From Candidatus Poribacteria bacterium (GTDB lineage: Bacteria; Poribacteria; WGA-4E; WGA-3G): a stretch of 6,160 nt of DNA. The translations under genes and the position numbers were made by a program. Shown piece by piece: positions 1 to 6,160 of the stretch (within the stretch, counting starts at the first letter, position 1; each line of letters begins with the position of its first letter). Location of the stretch: positions 1 to 6,160 of the forward strand of contig VXZL01000293.1 of assembly GCA_009845505.1 (NCBI GenBank), read 5' to 3'. The notes beneath the pieces are model-generated. The model was not told the DNA's origin and made no database searches. It was given only the letters and a program-made list of their open reading frames with translations.

Positions 1-438
1 GCTAAAAGGTGCTTCCACTGGATTATATGTTTTCATAACCTCAAGCACGGCTACAGGTTCACCAAGACTGACGACATCCCCCGCCTCAACAAAGGGAGGT
101 TCATCAGGTCCAGGGGCGCGGTAAAAACGCGAAGGCATCGGCGCATTGATGAAGTTATTTTCGACCTGCTCGCCATCTTCAATATCCATATCCTCAACAG
201 GTAGGCTTTGTGGACTCACTGCGATGCTCGTCTCTACCGGTTGTAACGGCAGATTTTCATACTTAGGTGGACTCCCGGGGTGCTTGGAAACTTGGACTTC
301 CAGTTCATTTTCACGGATGCGGACTTCCGTAAGGTCAGTGCGCTCAAGAATCGCTGCCAGCTGTTCAACGAGTTCCAGCACGCTGCTGAAGTCTTGTTCC
401 GGAGATTGGGATCTGTCCTTAGCTTTATTTTGACGCAT
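1..438 (-). CDS. accB: Biotin carboxyl carrier protein of acetyl-CoA carboxylase (AccB), 3' end cut by the window edge
   Basis: AccB carries biotin, which is carboxylated by AccC and passes the carboxyl group to acetyl-CoA, the committed step of fatty-acid synthesis in the cytoplasm. My manual translation from the ATG at 438 gives 146 open codons to the edge. Residues 15-52 form the charged helical N-terminal domain (VLELVEQLAAILERTDLTEV region). A Pro/Glu-rich linker covers about 53-96. The biotinyl domain starts near 97 (APMPSRFYRAPGPDEPPFVEAGD, as in AccB), with the biotin-accepting lysine at K136 in EVMKTYN. The last 20 or so residues lie outside the window. The usual motif is EAMKM, so Val134 and Thr137 differ. 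No clear Shine-Dalgarno precedes the ATG, but an in-frame TGA 22 nt upstream limits other starts. efp lies upstream across a 149-bp repeat-filled gap; efp-accB(-accC) is a common order, so accC probably follows. Confidence 0.93.
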   Translation of the reverse strand, partial: MRQNKAKDRSQSPEQDFSSVLELVEQLAAILERTDLTEVRIRENELEVQVSKHPGSPPKYENLPLQPVETSIAVSPQSLPVEDMDIEDGEQVENNFINAPMPSRFYRAPGPDEPPFVEAGDVVSLGEPVAVLEVMKTYNPVEAPFS

Positions 439-447
439 TTGTTTATT

Positions 448-586
448 GGCTATCAGCAGTCAGCAGTCAGCAGTCGGTTAAGAGGCATTCTGTAACAATT
501 TTCGGGTCTTGGAATACACCAAGCAAGTGAAGCTTGTTACAAACTGTCCTCAGTCTCCGAAAGCCGAAAGCCAAAAACCAATGGCT
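448..586. repeat. Composite repeat element filling the efp-accB gap
   Basis: Nearly the whole gap between efp and accB is repeat. At 448-475 there are four in-phase heptamers on the + strand (GGCTATC, then AGCAGTC three times). At 559-586 there are four on the minus strand (AGCCATT, GGTTTTT, GGCTTTC, GGCTTTC). The two arrays therefore face each other. Between them is a core, AAGAGGCATTCTGTAAC (480-496), that recurs with one mismatch inside rdgB. It is followed by an 8-bp inverted repeat TGTAACAA (491-498) / TTGTTACA (534-541), which encloses a small hairpin CTTGG (508-512) / CCAAG (519-523). The element ends 10 bp before the accB ATG, so it forms most of the accB 5' leader. It may fold in the RNA, but it has no GC-rich stem plus U-tract, so I do not call a terminator. 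The repeat structure is seen directly; mobility is inferred. Confidence 0.8.
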
Positions 587-587
587 A

Positions 588-1145
588 TTAAATCCTTTCT
601 ACATATTTTCCAGTACGCGTGTCAACTTTGATGCGCGTTTCGTTTTGAACAAACAGTGGGACGTTAACAACCGCGCCCGTCTCAAGCGTAGCACGTTTTG
701 AACCACCGCTCACCGTATCACCTCGTAACCCTGGATCCGTCTCAACGATTTGAAGTTCAACGAAGTTAGGGAGTTCAAGGGCAAGCGGGGTTACCCCTTC
801 CATTTTGATAGTGACCGTCTCGCCTTCCTTTAGGAACTTTAAGTTATCACCAACAAATTCTACAAGCAGCGAATGTTGCTCGAAGGTTTCGTTGTCCATA
901 AACCACAAACTATCGCCATCCCTATACATATATTGCATCCGGTGATCCATGACCCGCACGGTCTCAACGTTTTCATTGGAACGGAAGGTCCGATCCAAAA
1001 CAGCCCCATCGCTAACGCGCTTGATTTTTGTGCGAGCAAAGGCACTGCCTTTCCCTGGTTTGACATGTTGACAATCAACTATAGTATAAATCGTATCGTT
1101 AAGTCGGATAACCAATCCGTTACGTAAATCGTTAAGTGCCGCCAT
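588..1145 (-). CDS. efp: Translation elongation factor P (EF-P)
   Basis: EF-P binds between the P and E sites of the ribosome and relieves stalling at consecutive prolines. The 185-residue length is normal for the family. Domain I (about 1-62) is KOW-like and holds the exposed loop HVKPGKGSAF, with K32 at the tip equivalent to the modified K34 of E. coli. Domain II (about 65-125) is an OB fold with the conserved NETFEQ. Domain III (about 128-185) includes PNFVELQIVETDPGLRGD and ends in DTRTGKYVERI, both typical. A lysine at the loop tip fits the class lysylated by EpmA/EpmB, but no modifying enzyme is in the window, so the modification is open. The ATG is supported by GAGGAG (complement of 1149-1154), only 3 nt away, a rather short spacing. 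It lies 35 bp after the rdgB stop and is probably cotranscribed with it. Confidence 0.97.
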   Translation of the reverse strand: MAALNDLRNGLVIRLNDTIYTIVDCQHVKPGKGSAFARTKIKRVSDGAVLDRTFRSNENVETVRVMDHRMQYMYRDGDSLWFMDNETFEQHSLLVEFVGDNLKFLKEGETVTIKMEGVTPLALELPNFVELQIVETDPGLRGDTVSGGSKRATLETGAVVNVPLFVQNETRIKVDTRTGKYVERI

Positions 1146-1158
1146 TTTCTCCTCGTTT

Positions 1159-1180
1159 CTTCGCCATCCGCGAACCGCGA

Positions 1181-1186
<6 letters not shown>
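1159..1186 (-). repeat. Short heptamer array across the rdgB stop codon
   Basis: On the minus strand four consecutive 7-bp units keep phase: CGCTAAT, CGCGGTT, CGCGGAT, GGCGAAG. They are more degenerate than the other arrays but share the GC at positions 2-3. The first unit contains the rdgB stop codon TAA (1183-1181) and part of its last codon. The last unit ends 4 bp before the efp GAGGAG ribosome binding site. The array therefore fills almost all of the 35-bp rdgB-efp spacer. Confidence 0.6.
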
Positions 1187-1841
<655 letters not shown>

Positions 1842-1867
<26 letters not shown>

Positions 1868-2600
1868 CTAAACCCTCCAGCATCATACGATTCTGTAATC
1901 GAATGAGCTCTTGGATACCGTTGACAGCGAGATCCAACATCTGGTCGTAATCCTCACGCGAAAACGGGGTCTCTTCCGCAGTGCCCTGTATTTCTATGAA
2001 CTTCCCGCTTCCGGTCATAACGATGTTCATATCAACATCGGCAGTTGAATCTTCAGTATAACAGAGATCCAACATCGGTGTGCCTTTAATCAACCCTACA
2101 CTGGTCGCGGCAACGTTATCTGCGATTGGAAAGTTTTTGATTTTTTCACTGTCAACAAGTCCACGGCAGGCATCCCATAAAGCAATAAAAGCCCCAGTAA
2201 TAGCGGCTGTGCGTGTCCCTCCATCGGCTTGAATCACATCACAATCTACCCAGATTGTTCGCTCTTCTAAAGCATATAAGTCGACAGCAGCGCGTAAGGA
2301 ACGACCGATAAGGCGTTGAATTTCTTGTGTTCTTCCACCGATGCTCCCACGGGTGACTTCCCGTTGCATTCGCTCAGAGGTGGAACGGGGCAACATTGAG
2401 TATTCTGCCGTTACCCAGCCCTTATTCCTGATACGTTGCGCACGCATGAAACGGGGCTGCTGGTCTATAACAGAGGCGGTACAGATAATATGGGTGTCCC
2501 CTGTTGCGACGAGGACTGAACCTTCAGCATGTTTGATATAGTGTCGTTTGATTGTGACGGGACGCATTTCATTTGATTGTCGCCCATCTTCTCTTTCCAT
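1842..2600 (-). CDS. rph: Ribonuclease PH
   Basis: RNase PH is a phosphate-dependent 3'-5' exoribonuclease that trims tRNA 3' ends and forms a ring-shaped hexamer. The protein has 252 residues (family about 238-250) and one RNase PH fold. The N-terminus [25 protein letters not shown] (6-30) matches the family. [13 protein letters not shown] (69-81) and [17 protein letters not shown] (88-104) follow, with R90 in the position of the substrate-binding R86. [15 protein letters not shown] (124-138) contains GTR (128-130), the phosphate-binding motif. D184 and D190 in [12 protein letters not shown] are the conserved acidic residues. The ATG has GGAG (complement of 2608-2611) 7 nt upstream. An eight-unit heptamer array lies just before this ribosome site. 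rdgB overlaps the 3' end, so translation is probably coupled. Confidence 0.97.
1874..1878 (-). promoter_or_regulatory. rdgB ribosome binding site inside rph
   Basis: GGAGG on the minus strand, 6 nt before the rdgB ATG at 1867. It lies within the last codons of rph and fixes the start of rdgB at the conserved MKLVLATRN, giving a 26-bp overlap. Confidence 0.8.
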
Positions 2601-2617
2601 CCTTAATCTCCATGTAT

Positions 2618-2673
2618 CGCTATTCGCTATTCGCTGTTTGCTTTTTGCGGTCTGCGGTTCGCGGTTCGCGGTT
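2618..2673 (+). repeat. Eight-unit heptamer array upstream of rph
   Basis: Fifty-six bases divide into eight in-phase 7-bp units: CGCTATT, CGCTATT, CGCTGTT, TGCTTTT, TGCGGTC, TGCGGTT, CGCGGTT, CGCGGTT. All fit YGCNNTY. The units drift gradually from one end to the other, as expected of slippage plus point mutation. The array begins 6 bp after the rph GGAG site and ends 3 bp before the stop codon of the upstream small gene, so it makes up most of this 76-bp gap. Confidence 0.95.
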
Positions 2674-2676
2674 CTG

Positions 2677-2904
2677 CTATAAGGCTCTGAGAAATTCTAA
2701 TGCCTTGGTATAACTTTTCCGTTCAAGATAGTGTAGAAGCATTTTAGGAGCTGTCGGTGCAAGTTCTTGCGACAGTGCATCAATTCCTTCCAACTGTTCC
2801 ATTATATCCTCGCCTGTCTCAATCCGTTGCATCATAGTTTCCAACGTTTGCCTGAGATTTGTAAGTTTAGACTTCGGCGTTGCGTCAAGAGATTTAACTT
2901 GCAT
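2677..2904 (-). CDS. Hypothetical 75-residue protein coupled to the dioxygenase gene
   Basis: I do not recognise this protein. It is small, hydrophilic and probably all-helical. Residues 10-50 ([17 protein letters not shown] and the acidic stretch after it) could be amphipathic helix or short coiled coil. After a PTAP break near 51-54, residues 55-75 ([21 protein letters not shown]) look like a second helix pair. There is no signal peptide, membrane segment, Cys/His metal motif or obvious DNA-binding motif. It is likely a real gene: GGAGG lies 6 nt before the ATG, inside the end of the dioxygenase gene, and the two coding regions overlap by 11 bp, which suggests translational coupling. It ends in TAG at 2679-2677, directly next to the heptamer array. 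A role linked to the dioxygenase or to rph is possible but not shown. Confidence 0.75.
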   Translation of the reverse strand: MQVKSLDATPKSKLTNLRQTLETMMQRIETGEDIMEQLEGIDALSQELAPTAPKMLLHYLERKSYTKALEFLRAL

Positions 2905-3811
2905 CTAATGCCTCCAACTCTTCAACGGCTTTACAGGTCCGCAGGTGGACGTTCTGAGGCGGCGGATCATAGCCTTTCCACGCATAGGGATCGACACCGG
3001 AGACCGGGACGATACATCGTCGGTCAGCACTTGCGGCACGCTCCCCTTCCTTAACCGTCCAAGGCAGCAACGACCAAGCATTACAGTAATGGTTCACCAA
3101 AACCCGTCGATATGTATCGCCACGATTTTTACGAGACCGATGTAGAAGGTAACCGTTAAAAAACACTAATGTGCCGGTCGTAACTTCAACAGGCACCTCA
3201 CCGGTACCATCAAAACCGTAGCTCTCTGGCGTAAAATCGAACTCATCTGGGTTCTCGTGCGATCTCTGCGGATAGAGGTATCCGCGGCGATGCGAGCCTG
3301 GGAGAACCCATAAACATCCATTTTTTATAGTTGCGTCGTCCATTGCTATCCACGCGCCAATCAAGGAGCGATCGCGAGTCGGAATATAGATTTCGTCCTG
3401 ATGCCATGCCTGCCCTTGAAAATTGGGCGGTTTGACGAACAACATCGACTGCATACACTTGACACTACCGTCCCAATAGGGTAAATGTGCGGCAGTTATT
3501 TGACTCAAGATGCCACATACTTTCGGGTGTTTGACGTACCTTTCAATAACAGGACTGACAAAATGCGGCTGATGTATGCAAAGGATACGACTGATAGCCT
3601 CGTCATTACTAATATTGTCAGGGAGCGGTTTCAAGCTCTCACACGGATACCCACCTTTAGCGAGCGTCATGGTATCCTGCCGCAGCTCCTCTATTTCATC
3701 AAGAGACAGCAGATCCGGGACAACGAGATAACCGTTGTCTATAAAAGATTGAATCTGTTCATCAGATACGATTTTTGGCACTTCAATCGGTGCACTTGGT
3801 TCAAAGTCCAT
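2894..3811 (-). CDS. Phytanoyl-CoA dioxygenase (PhyH) family Fe(II)/2-oxoglutarate oxygenase
   Basis: Members of this family use Fe(II), O2 and 2-oxoglutarate to hydroxylate or otherwise oxidise small molecules in the cytoplasm; substrates are diverse and cannot be read from the sequence. The 305 residues are typical. The N-terminus has the family opening IQSFIDNGYLVVPDLLSLDEIEEL (20-43). The iron ligands are H137 and D139 in WHQDE (136-140) and H224 in GYLLHRSRKNR. R235, 11 residues after H224, matches the 2-oxoglutarate-binding arginine spacing of human PAHX. GCLWVLPGSHRRG (165-177) and GTLVFFNG (213-220) are also typical. The catalytic set is complete. The ATG has no close ribosome site; GGAG is 13 nt away inside a tandem repeat. 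The 75-aa gene follows with an 11-bp overlap. Many PhyH paralogues are known in Poribacteria, in line with the proposed source. Confidence 0.93.
   Translation of the reverse strand: MDFEPSAPIEVPKIVSDEQIQSFIDNGYLVVPDLLSLDEIEELRQDTMTLAKGGYPCESLKPLPDNISNDEAISRILCIHQPHFVSPVIERYVKHPKVCGILSQITAAHLPYWDGSVKCMQSMLFVKPPNFQGQAWHQDEIYIPTRDRSLIGAWIAMDDATIKNGCLWVLPGSHRRGYLYPQRSHENPDEFDFTPESYGFDGTGEVPVEVTTGTLVFFNGYLLHRSRKNRGDTYRRVLVNHYCNAWSLLPWTVKEGERAASADRRCIVPVSGVDPYAWKGYDPPPQNVHLRTCKAVEELEALDAS
2911..2915 (-). promoter_or_regulatory. Ribosome binding site of the 75-residue gene
   Basis: GGAGG on the minus strand lies 6 nt before the ATG at 2904, within the last codons of the dioxygenase gene. Optimal sequence and spacing are the main reason to accept the small gene. 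Confidence 0.8.
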
Positions 3812-3817
3812 TTTTTT

Positions 3818-3862
3818 AAGTACGCTCCGCTTTTAGTTAAAAGTACGCTTCGCTTTTAGTTA
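3818..3862. repeat. 22-nt tandem direct repeat before the dioxygenase start
   Basis: Copy 1 is 3818-3839 and copy 2 is 3841-3862, identical at 21 of 22 positions, period 23. Each begins AAGTACGCT and ends CGCTTTTAGTTA on the + strand. The near copy ends 7 nt from the dioxygenase ATG. The single difference (C at 3827, T at 3850) creates a GGAG on the coding strand of the near copy. It could be an operator or a dispersed repeat; the sequence alone does not decide. Confidence 0.85.
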
Positions 3863-3863
3863 G

Positions 3864-3911
3864 TAAGTTAAGAGTGGAGAACCTATTGTTAATCAAAACC
3901 CTCTTAACTTA
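3864..3911. repeat. 11-bp inverted repeat in the gap after the BatA-like gene
   Basis: TAAGTTAAGAG (3864-3874) is the exact reverse complement of CTCTTAACTTA (3901-3911), with a 26-nt loop. It is AT-rich and has no adjacent T-tract, so it is a poor candidate for an intrinsic terminator. It may be the ends of a small repeat unit. Confidence 0.6.
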
Positions 3912-3923
3912 TAACTTATAACT
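3906..3923 (+). repeat. AACTTAT short tandem heptamer
   Basis: AACTTAT occurs at 3906-3912 and 3913-3919, followed by AACT, giving about 2.6 units of a 7-bp period. It does not fit the NGCNNTY consensus of the other arrays and overlaps the right arm of the inverted repeat, 12 bp beyond the stop of the BatA-like gene. Confidence 0.6.
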
Positions 3924-3934
3924 CGATTCAATAA

Positions 3935-6082
3935 CTAAACACGATTTGCAAGAAACATCTCTGTTACCGCCAAAGCAAAGACCGCTAACATGAGATACAT
4001 CCAGACATCCTGTCTGTTCTCAACGTCCTCGTGGTACTGTGCGATGAGTTCTGCGGTAGGTTTGTCCTCCGCGGATTCATCCACAGTCCCTTTCAACATA
4101 CTCGTAAGTTCTTCCACATCACGCGAGGCGAGGTCAGATTCTGTTGCCTCAGTGTTGATGACAAAATAGCGAGCCTCCTCGCCGGATGCATGGATAGAAT
4201 AGATACCCGGTATCGTCGTGTCTGTATAAAAGACGCTTGTAGTGGTGTTATTTTGGTCGGACTGCAAGCGAGTTTCAATACTATTTGGGTTGAAGATCGC
4301 AAGTACTCGATCGCGTTGACCCCCACCCCTCTCAGTTTCAACATCAAGTTCGATGCTATCACCAACGCGATAATCCGGACGTGTCTCTACATCCTTGAGT
4401 GCGAGATATTTAATCGTCTCATGCAAGAAAGGCAGATAAACGGCACGAATTGGGAGATCGTTCCACTCGCGGTCTATCGTTGAGGTAAAGCAGAGAACAC
4501 GTCCTGGGGTCCCCGTAGTGGATAGCGCGCGGGGATCGCCGTAAGATTTTTCAAAAAGTGCAGGACTCCCATCATCATAAGTCGCGATGACGGTTGCATC
4601 TGCTGTCGGGACGGTTTGAAAAACTCTGTAAAACCGTGCTTTCCCGAAATCACCATGGTTTGGTTCTTTAAAGGGTGCAAAAATTGGATGTTCATACTTC
4701 ACAGTTGCAAGGACCCGAAACTGTTGGCGATCAAAGGCATCCCCAACGGCTTGAACGAAATTGCACGGCATCAAGCCCGCCTCACCGCCGAGGTGTTGTT
4801 CATAGACATCAGCATCGAAATTATCACCCACTGTCACAATCAAGCCGCCGCCTGATGCGACGTAAGTTTTTATGCGATCCGCTTCATTTGAAGAGAACCG
4901 CGCAACATCGGCAAGGATAAGCACGTCGGTGCGTGCAAGCGTCGCTGCATTGGGAATAGTTGTCGATTCGCTGAAATCAATTGGAACGGCATCACTTCCG
5001 GCTGTAAACGCCATTTCCATGAAGAAGGTCTCTGGTTTTTGAAACGAGCTGCGCGTCCGAGAACTGTTACCGACAGCATGAACCTTGATAGACTGTAGAC
5101 TCTGTAAGGTGAAATAGCGTTTGTTGTCAACTGCAAGTCCGTCTTCTGGAAGTTCAACCCACCCTGTATGTGTCGCTTCGTCTTGGAAATCAATATTGAA
5201 GACGGCATCTGCCAAGTCGTCTGGTTCAATGTCGAGCTGGACGGTTTGAATCATATTTTCATCTATAAAAAGGCGAACGGGTAAATTTTCAACAGGTTCA
5301 TCGCCGTAGTTGTGGACGCGAGCGACCAGATGCGACGCTTGCTGCTCGTTCAAAATAACAGGTGGTACACTGATCCCCGTAATAGCGAGATTCTTGGGCT
5401 GTTCGATGCCGACATTAATAAACTCAACTTGGACATCAGGATTGAGTTTGTCCGTCTCGATAAAGTTTTCCCAACCCCGCTTTTGCATATCGCTGATGAG
5501 ATAAACCTGCTTCTGCCCAATAGGAATAGATTCAAGAATCTCATTTGCGGTTTGCAAGGCATCCAAATAATCCGTGGGCTCATAGGTAACTTCCGCGGTA
5601 TTTAAAGCCGACCTGAGATGCGAGAATTCTGAACCGAGAGGCGCGACAACACGTGCTTTGTCCGATGAAAGGATGAGGCACGCTGCATCGGTTGAATCAA
5701 GCCCACCCAGAATTTTGGTTCCTTCTTCTTTGGCATCCTTGAAGACTTCTTTATACTGCATACTATAGGAGGTATCGAGAATAATAACAGCATTTCGTTT
5801 CCCCCCAATCTTCTGTGTAATGACAGGGGCTGCAGCAAAAAAAGGTCGCGCAAACGCTACACCGAGGAGTGCCAATATCAGAATACGCATCAGTAGGAGT
5901 AGCCAACGTTTCAGTTTATGTCGGCGGACGTTTGTCTGATGCGACATCTGAATGAAACGCACTGTACTGAATATCAACCGCCTTGCACGCTCCCGATTCA
6001 ACAGATGTAGAATAATCGGAATTGACGCGCCTATGACACCGGCTGCTACAAATAGGGGGGCTAAAAATCCTAATCCAAACAC
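3935..6082 (-). CDS. BatA-like membrane protein with VWA and glutamine-amidotransferase-like domains
   Basis: The function is not established; relatives occur beside MoxR AAA+ ATPase and DUF58 genes and are thought to act at the cell envelope. The 715 residues contain, in order: a BatA N-terminal region (1-80) with a hydrophobic helix at about 5-28, the signature ILHLLNRERARR and a second helix at 59-78; a VWA domain (about 96-225) with the metal site D103-x-S105-x-S107 (DTSYS), T170 and D198 in ISDMQ; a CARDB-like beta domain (about 230-325); a class I amidotransferase-like domain (about 330-560, DVLILADVARF and ASGGGLIVTVGDN) with no evident catalytic Cys-His-Glu triad; a beta-rich segment (565-645); and a C-terminal helix (693-711). 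The three helices place the VWA and later domains on one side of the membrane, probably outside. The GTG start has only weak AAAAG upstream, but the N-terminus fits the family. A DUF58 or MoxR gene probably lies upstream, outside the window. Confidence 0.9.
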   Translation of the reverse strand: MFGLGFLAPLFVAAGVIGASIPIILHLLNRERARRLIFSTVRFIQMSHQTNVRRHKLKRWLLLLMRILILALLGVAFARPFFAAAPVITQKIGGKRNAVIILDTSYSMQYKEVFKDAKEEGTKILGGLDSTDAACLILSSDKARVVAPLGSEFSHLRSALNTAEVTYEPTDYLDALQTANEILESIPIGQKQVYLISDMQKRGWENFIETDKLNPDVQVEFINVGIEQPKNLAITGISVPPVILNEQQASHLVARVHNYGDEPVENLPVRLFIDENMIQTVQLDIEPDDLADAVFNIDFQDEATHTGWVELPEDGLAVDNKRYFTLQSLQSIKVHAVGNSSRTRSSFQKPETFFMEMAFTAGSDAVPIDFSESTTIPNAATLARTDVLILADVARFSSNEADRIKTYVASGGGLIVTVGDNFDADVYEQHLGGEAGLMPCNFVQAVGDAFDRQQFRVLATVKYEHPIFAPFKEPNHGDFGKARFYRVFQTVPTADATVIATYDDGSPALFEKSYGDPRALSTTGTPGRVLCFTSTIDREWNDLPIRAVYLPFLHETIKYLALKDVETRPDYRVGDSIELDVETERGGGQRDRVLAIFNPNSIETRLQSDQNNTTTSVFYTDTTIPGIYSIHASGEEARYFVINTEATESDLASRDVEELTSMLKGTVDESAEDKPTAELIAQYHEDVENRQDVWMYLMLAVFALAVTEMFLANRV

Positions 6083-6136
6083 TTTTAACTATTAAATCTG
6101 GTCACCGTTCCACTTCGTTTCACAAATCAACGGTAT

Positions 6137-6154
6137 GAATGCCGTATGGCATTC
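6137..6154. repeat. Perfect 7-bp hairpin at the right edge
   Basis: GAATGCC (6137-6143), loop GTAT, GGCATTC (6148-6154). GGCATTC is also in the core shared by the efp-accB element (484-490) and the rdgB insert. A weaker inverted pair ACCGTT (6104-6109) / AACGGT (6129-6134) lies between it and the BatA-like start. There is no T-tract on either side, so a terminator is not supported. The remaining 78 bp of this edge hold no gene I can see. Confidence 0.6.
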
Positions 6155-6160
6155 CCCGGG

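Noticed and set aside
146..433. 95-codon open frame on the + strand opposite accB
   Set aside because: Serine-rich low-complexity translation, antisense to a clear AccB reading frame.
2618..2673. CRISPR-like array
   Set aside because: The 7-bp units are contiguous with no unique spacers, and no cas genes are present.
3485..3859. 124-codon open frame on the + strand opposite the dioxygenase
   Set aside because: Antisense to the well-supported PhyH gene, and it runs out into the intergenic repeats; no family features.
3880..3900. Sigma70-like promoter for the dioxygenase gene
   Set aside because: A TTGATT box can be found on the minus strand, but the hexamer 17 nt downstream is a poor -10; not better than chance in AT-rich DNA.
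3864..3911. Intrinsic terminator after the BatA-like gene
   Set aside because: The stem is AT-rich with a 26-nt loop and there is no following T-tract.
4031..4483. 150-codon open frame on the + strand opposite the BatA-like gene
   Set aside because: Antisense to a coding region with good domain support; no ribosome site or domain seen.

Overview
The window is a compact bacterial segment of moderate GC content with seven protein genes, all on the minus strand, so transcription runs from right to left. The strongest taxonomic hints are a PhyH-family dioxygenase, a large BatA-like VWA protein with a glutamine-amidotransferase-like domain, and dense tandem heptanucleotide repeats in and between genes. 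Together they suggest an uncultured Planctomycetes-like lineage, most likely Candidatus Poribacteria. This is inference from gene content and repeat style, not from a marker-gene comparison.

Layout from right to left. 6083-6160: short non-coding edge with a perfect 7-bp hairpin. 6082-3935: membrane-anchored BatA-like VWA protein with a GTG start. 3934-3812: a 123-bp gap holding a 22-nt tandem direct repeat, an 11-bp inverted repeat and short AACTTAT repeats. 3811-2894: PhyH-type Fe(II)/2-oxoglutarate dioxygenase. 2904-2677: an unrecognised 75-aa protein that overlaps the dioxygenase stop and has a strong GGAGG ribosome binding site. 2676-2601: a gap mostly filled by eight in-phase heptamers. 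2600-1842: rph (RNase PH). 1867-1181: rdgB (dITP/XTP pyrophosphatase), overlapping rph by 26 bp. 1145-588: efp (elongation factor P). 587-439: a repeat-filled gap. 438-1: accB, cut by the window edge before its C-terminal end.

The genes are ordinary housekeeping functions: 3' RNA trimming (rph), nucleotide-pool cleaning (rdgB), polyproline translation (efp) and fatty-acid synthesis (accB). rph-rdgB and efp-accB are gene pairs familiar from many bacteria; here they are joined in one co-directional block.

The most interesting signal is a family of 7-bp tandem repeats with hand-derived consensus NGCNNTY. Six arrays lie within about 2.2 kb (448-2673). Two of them, with a spacer between, sit inside the rdgB reading frame and encode about 39 extra residues. 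That spacer shares a 17-nt core (16 of 17 identical) with the element filling the efp-accB gap. This points to a dispersed composite repeat that has also invaded a gene without breaking it. I see no defence system, CRISPR, prophage, tRNA or rRNA.
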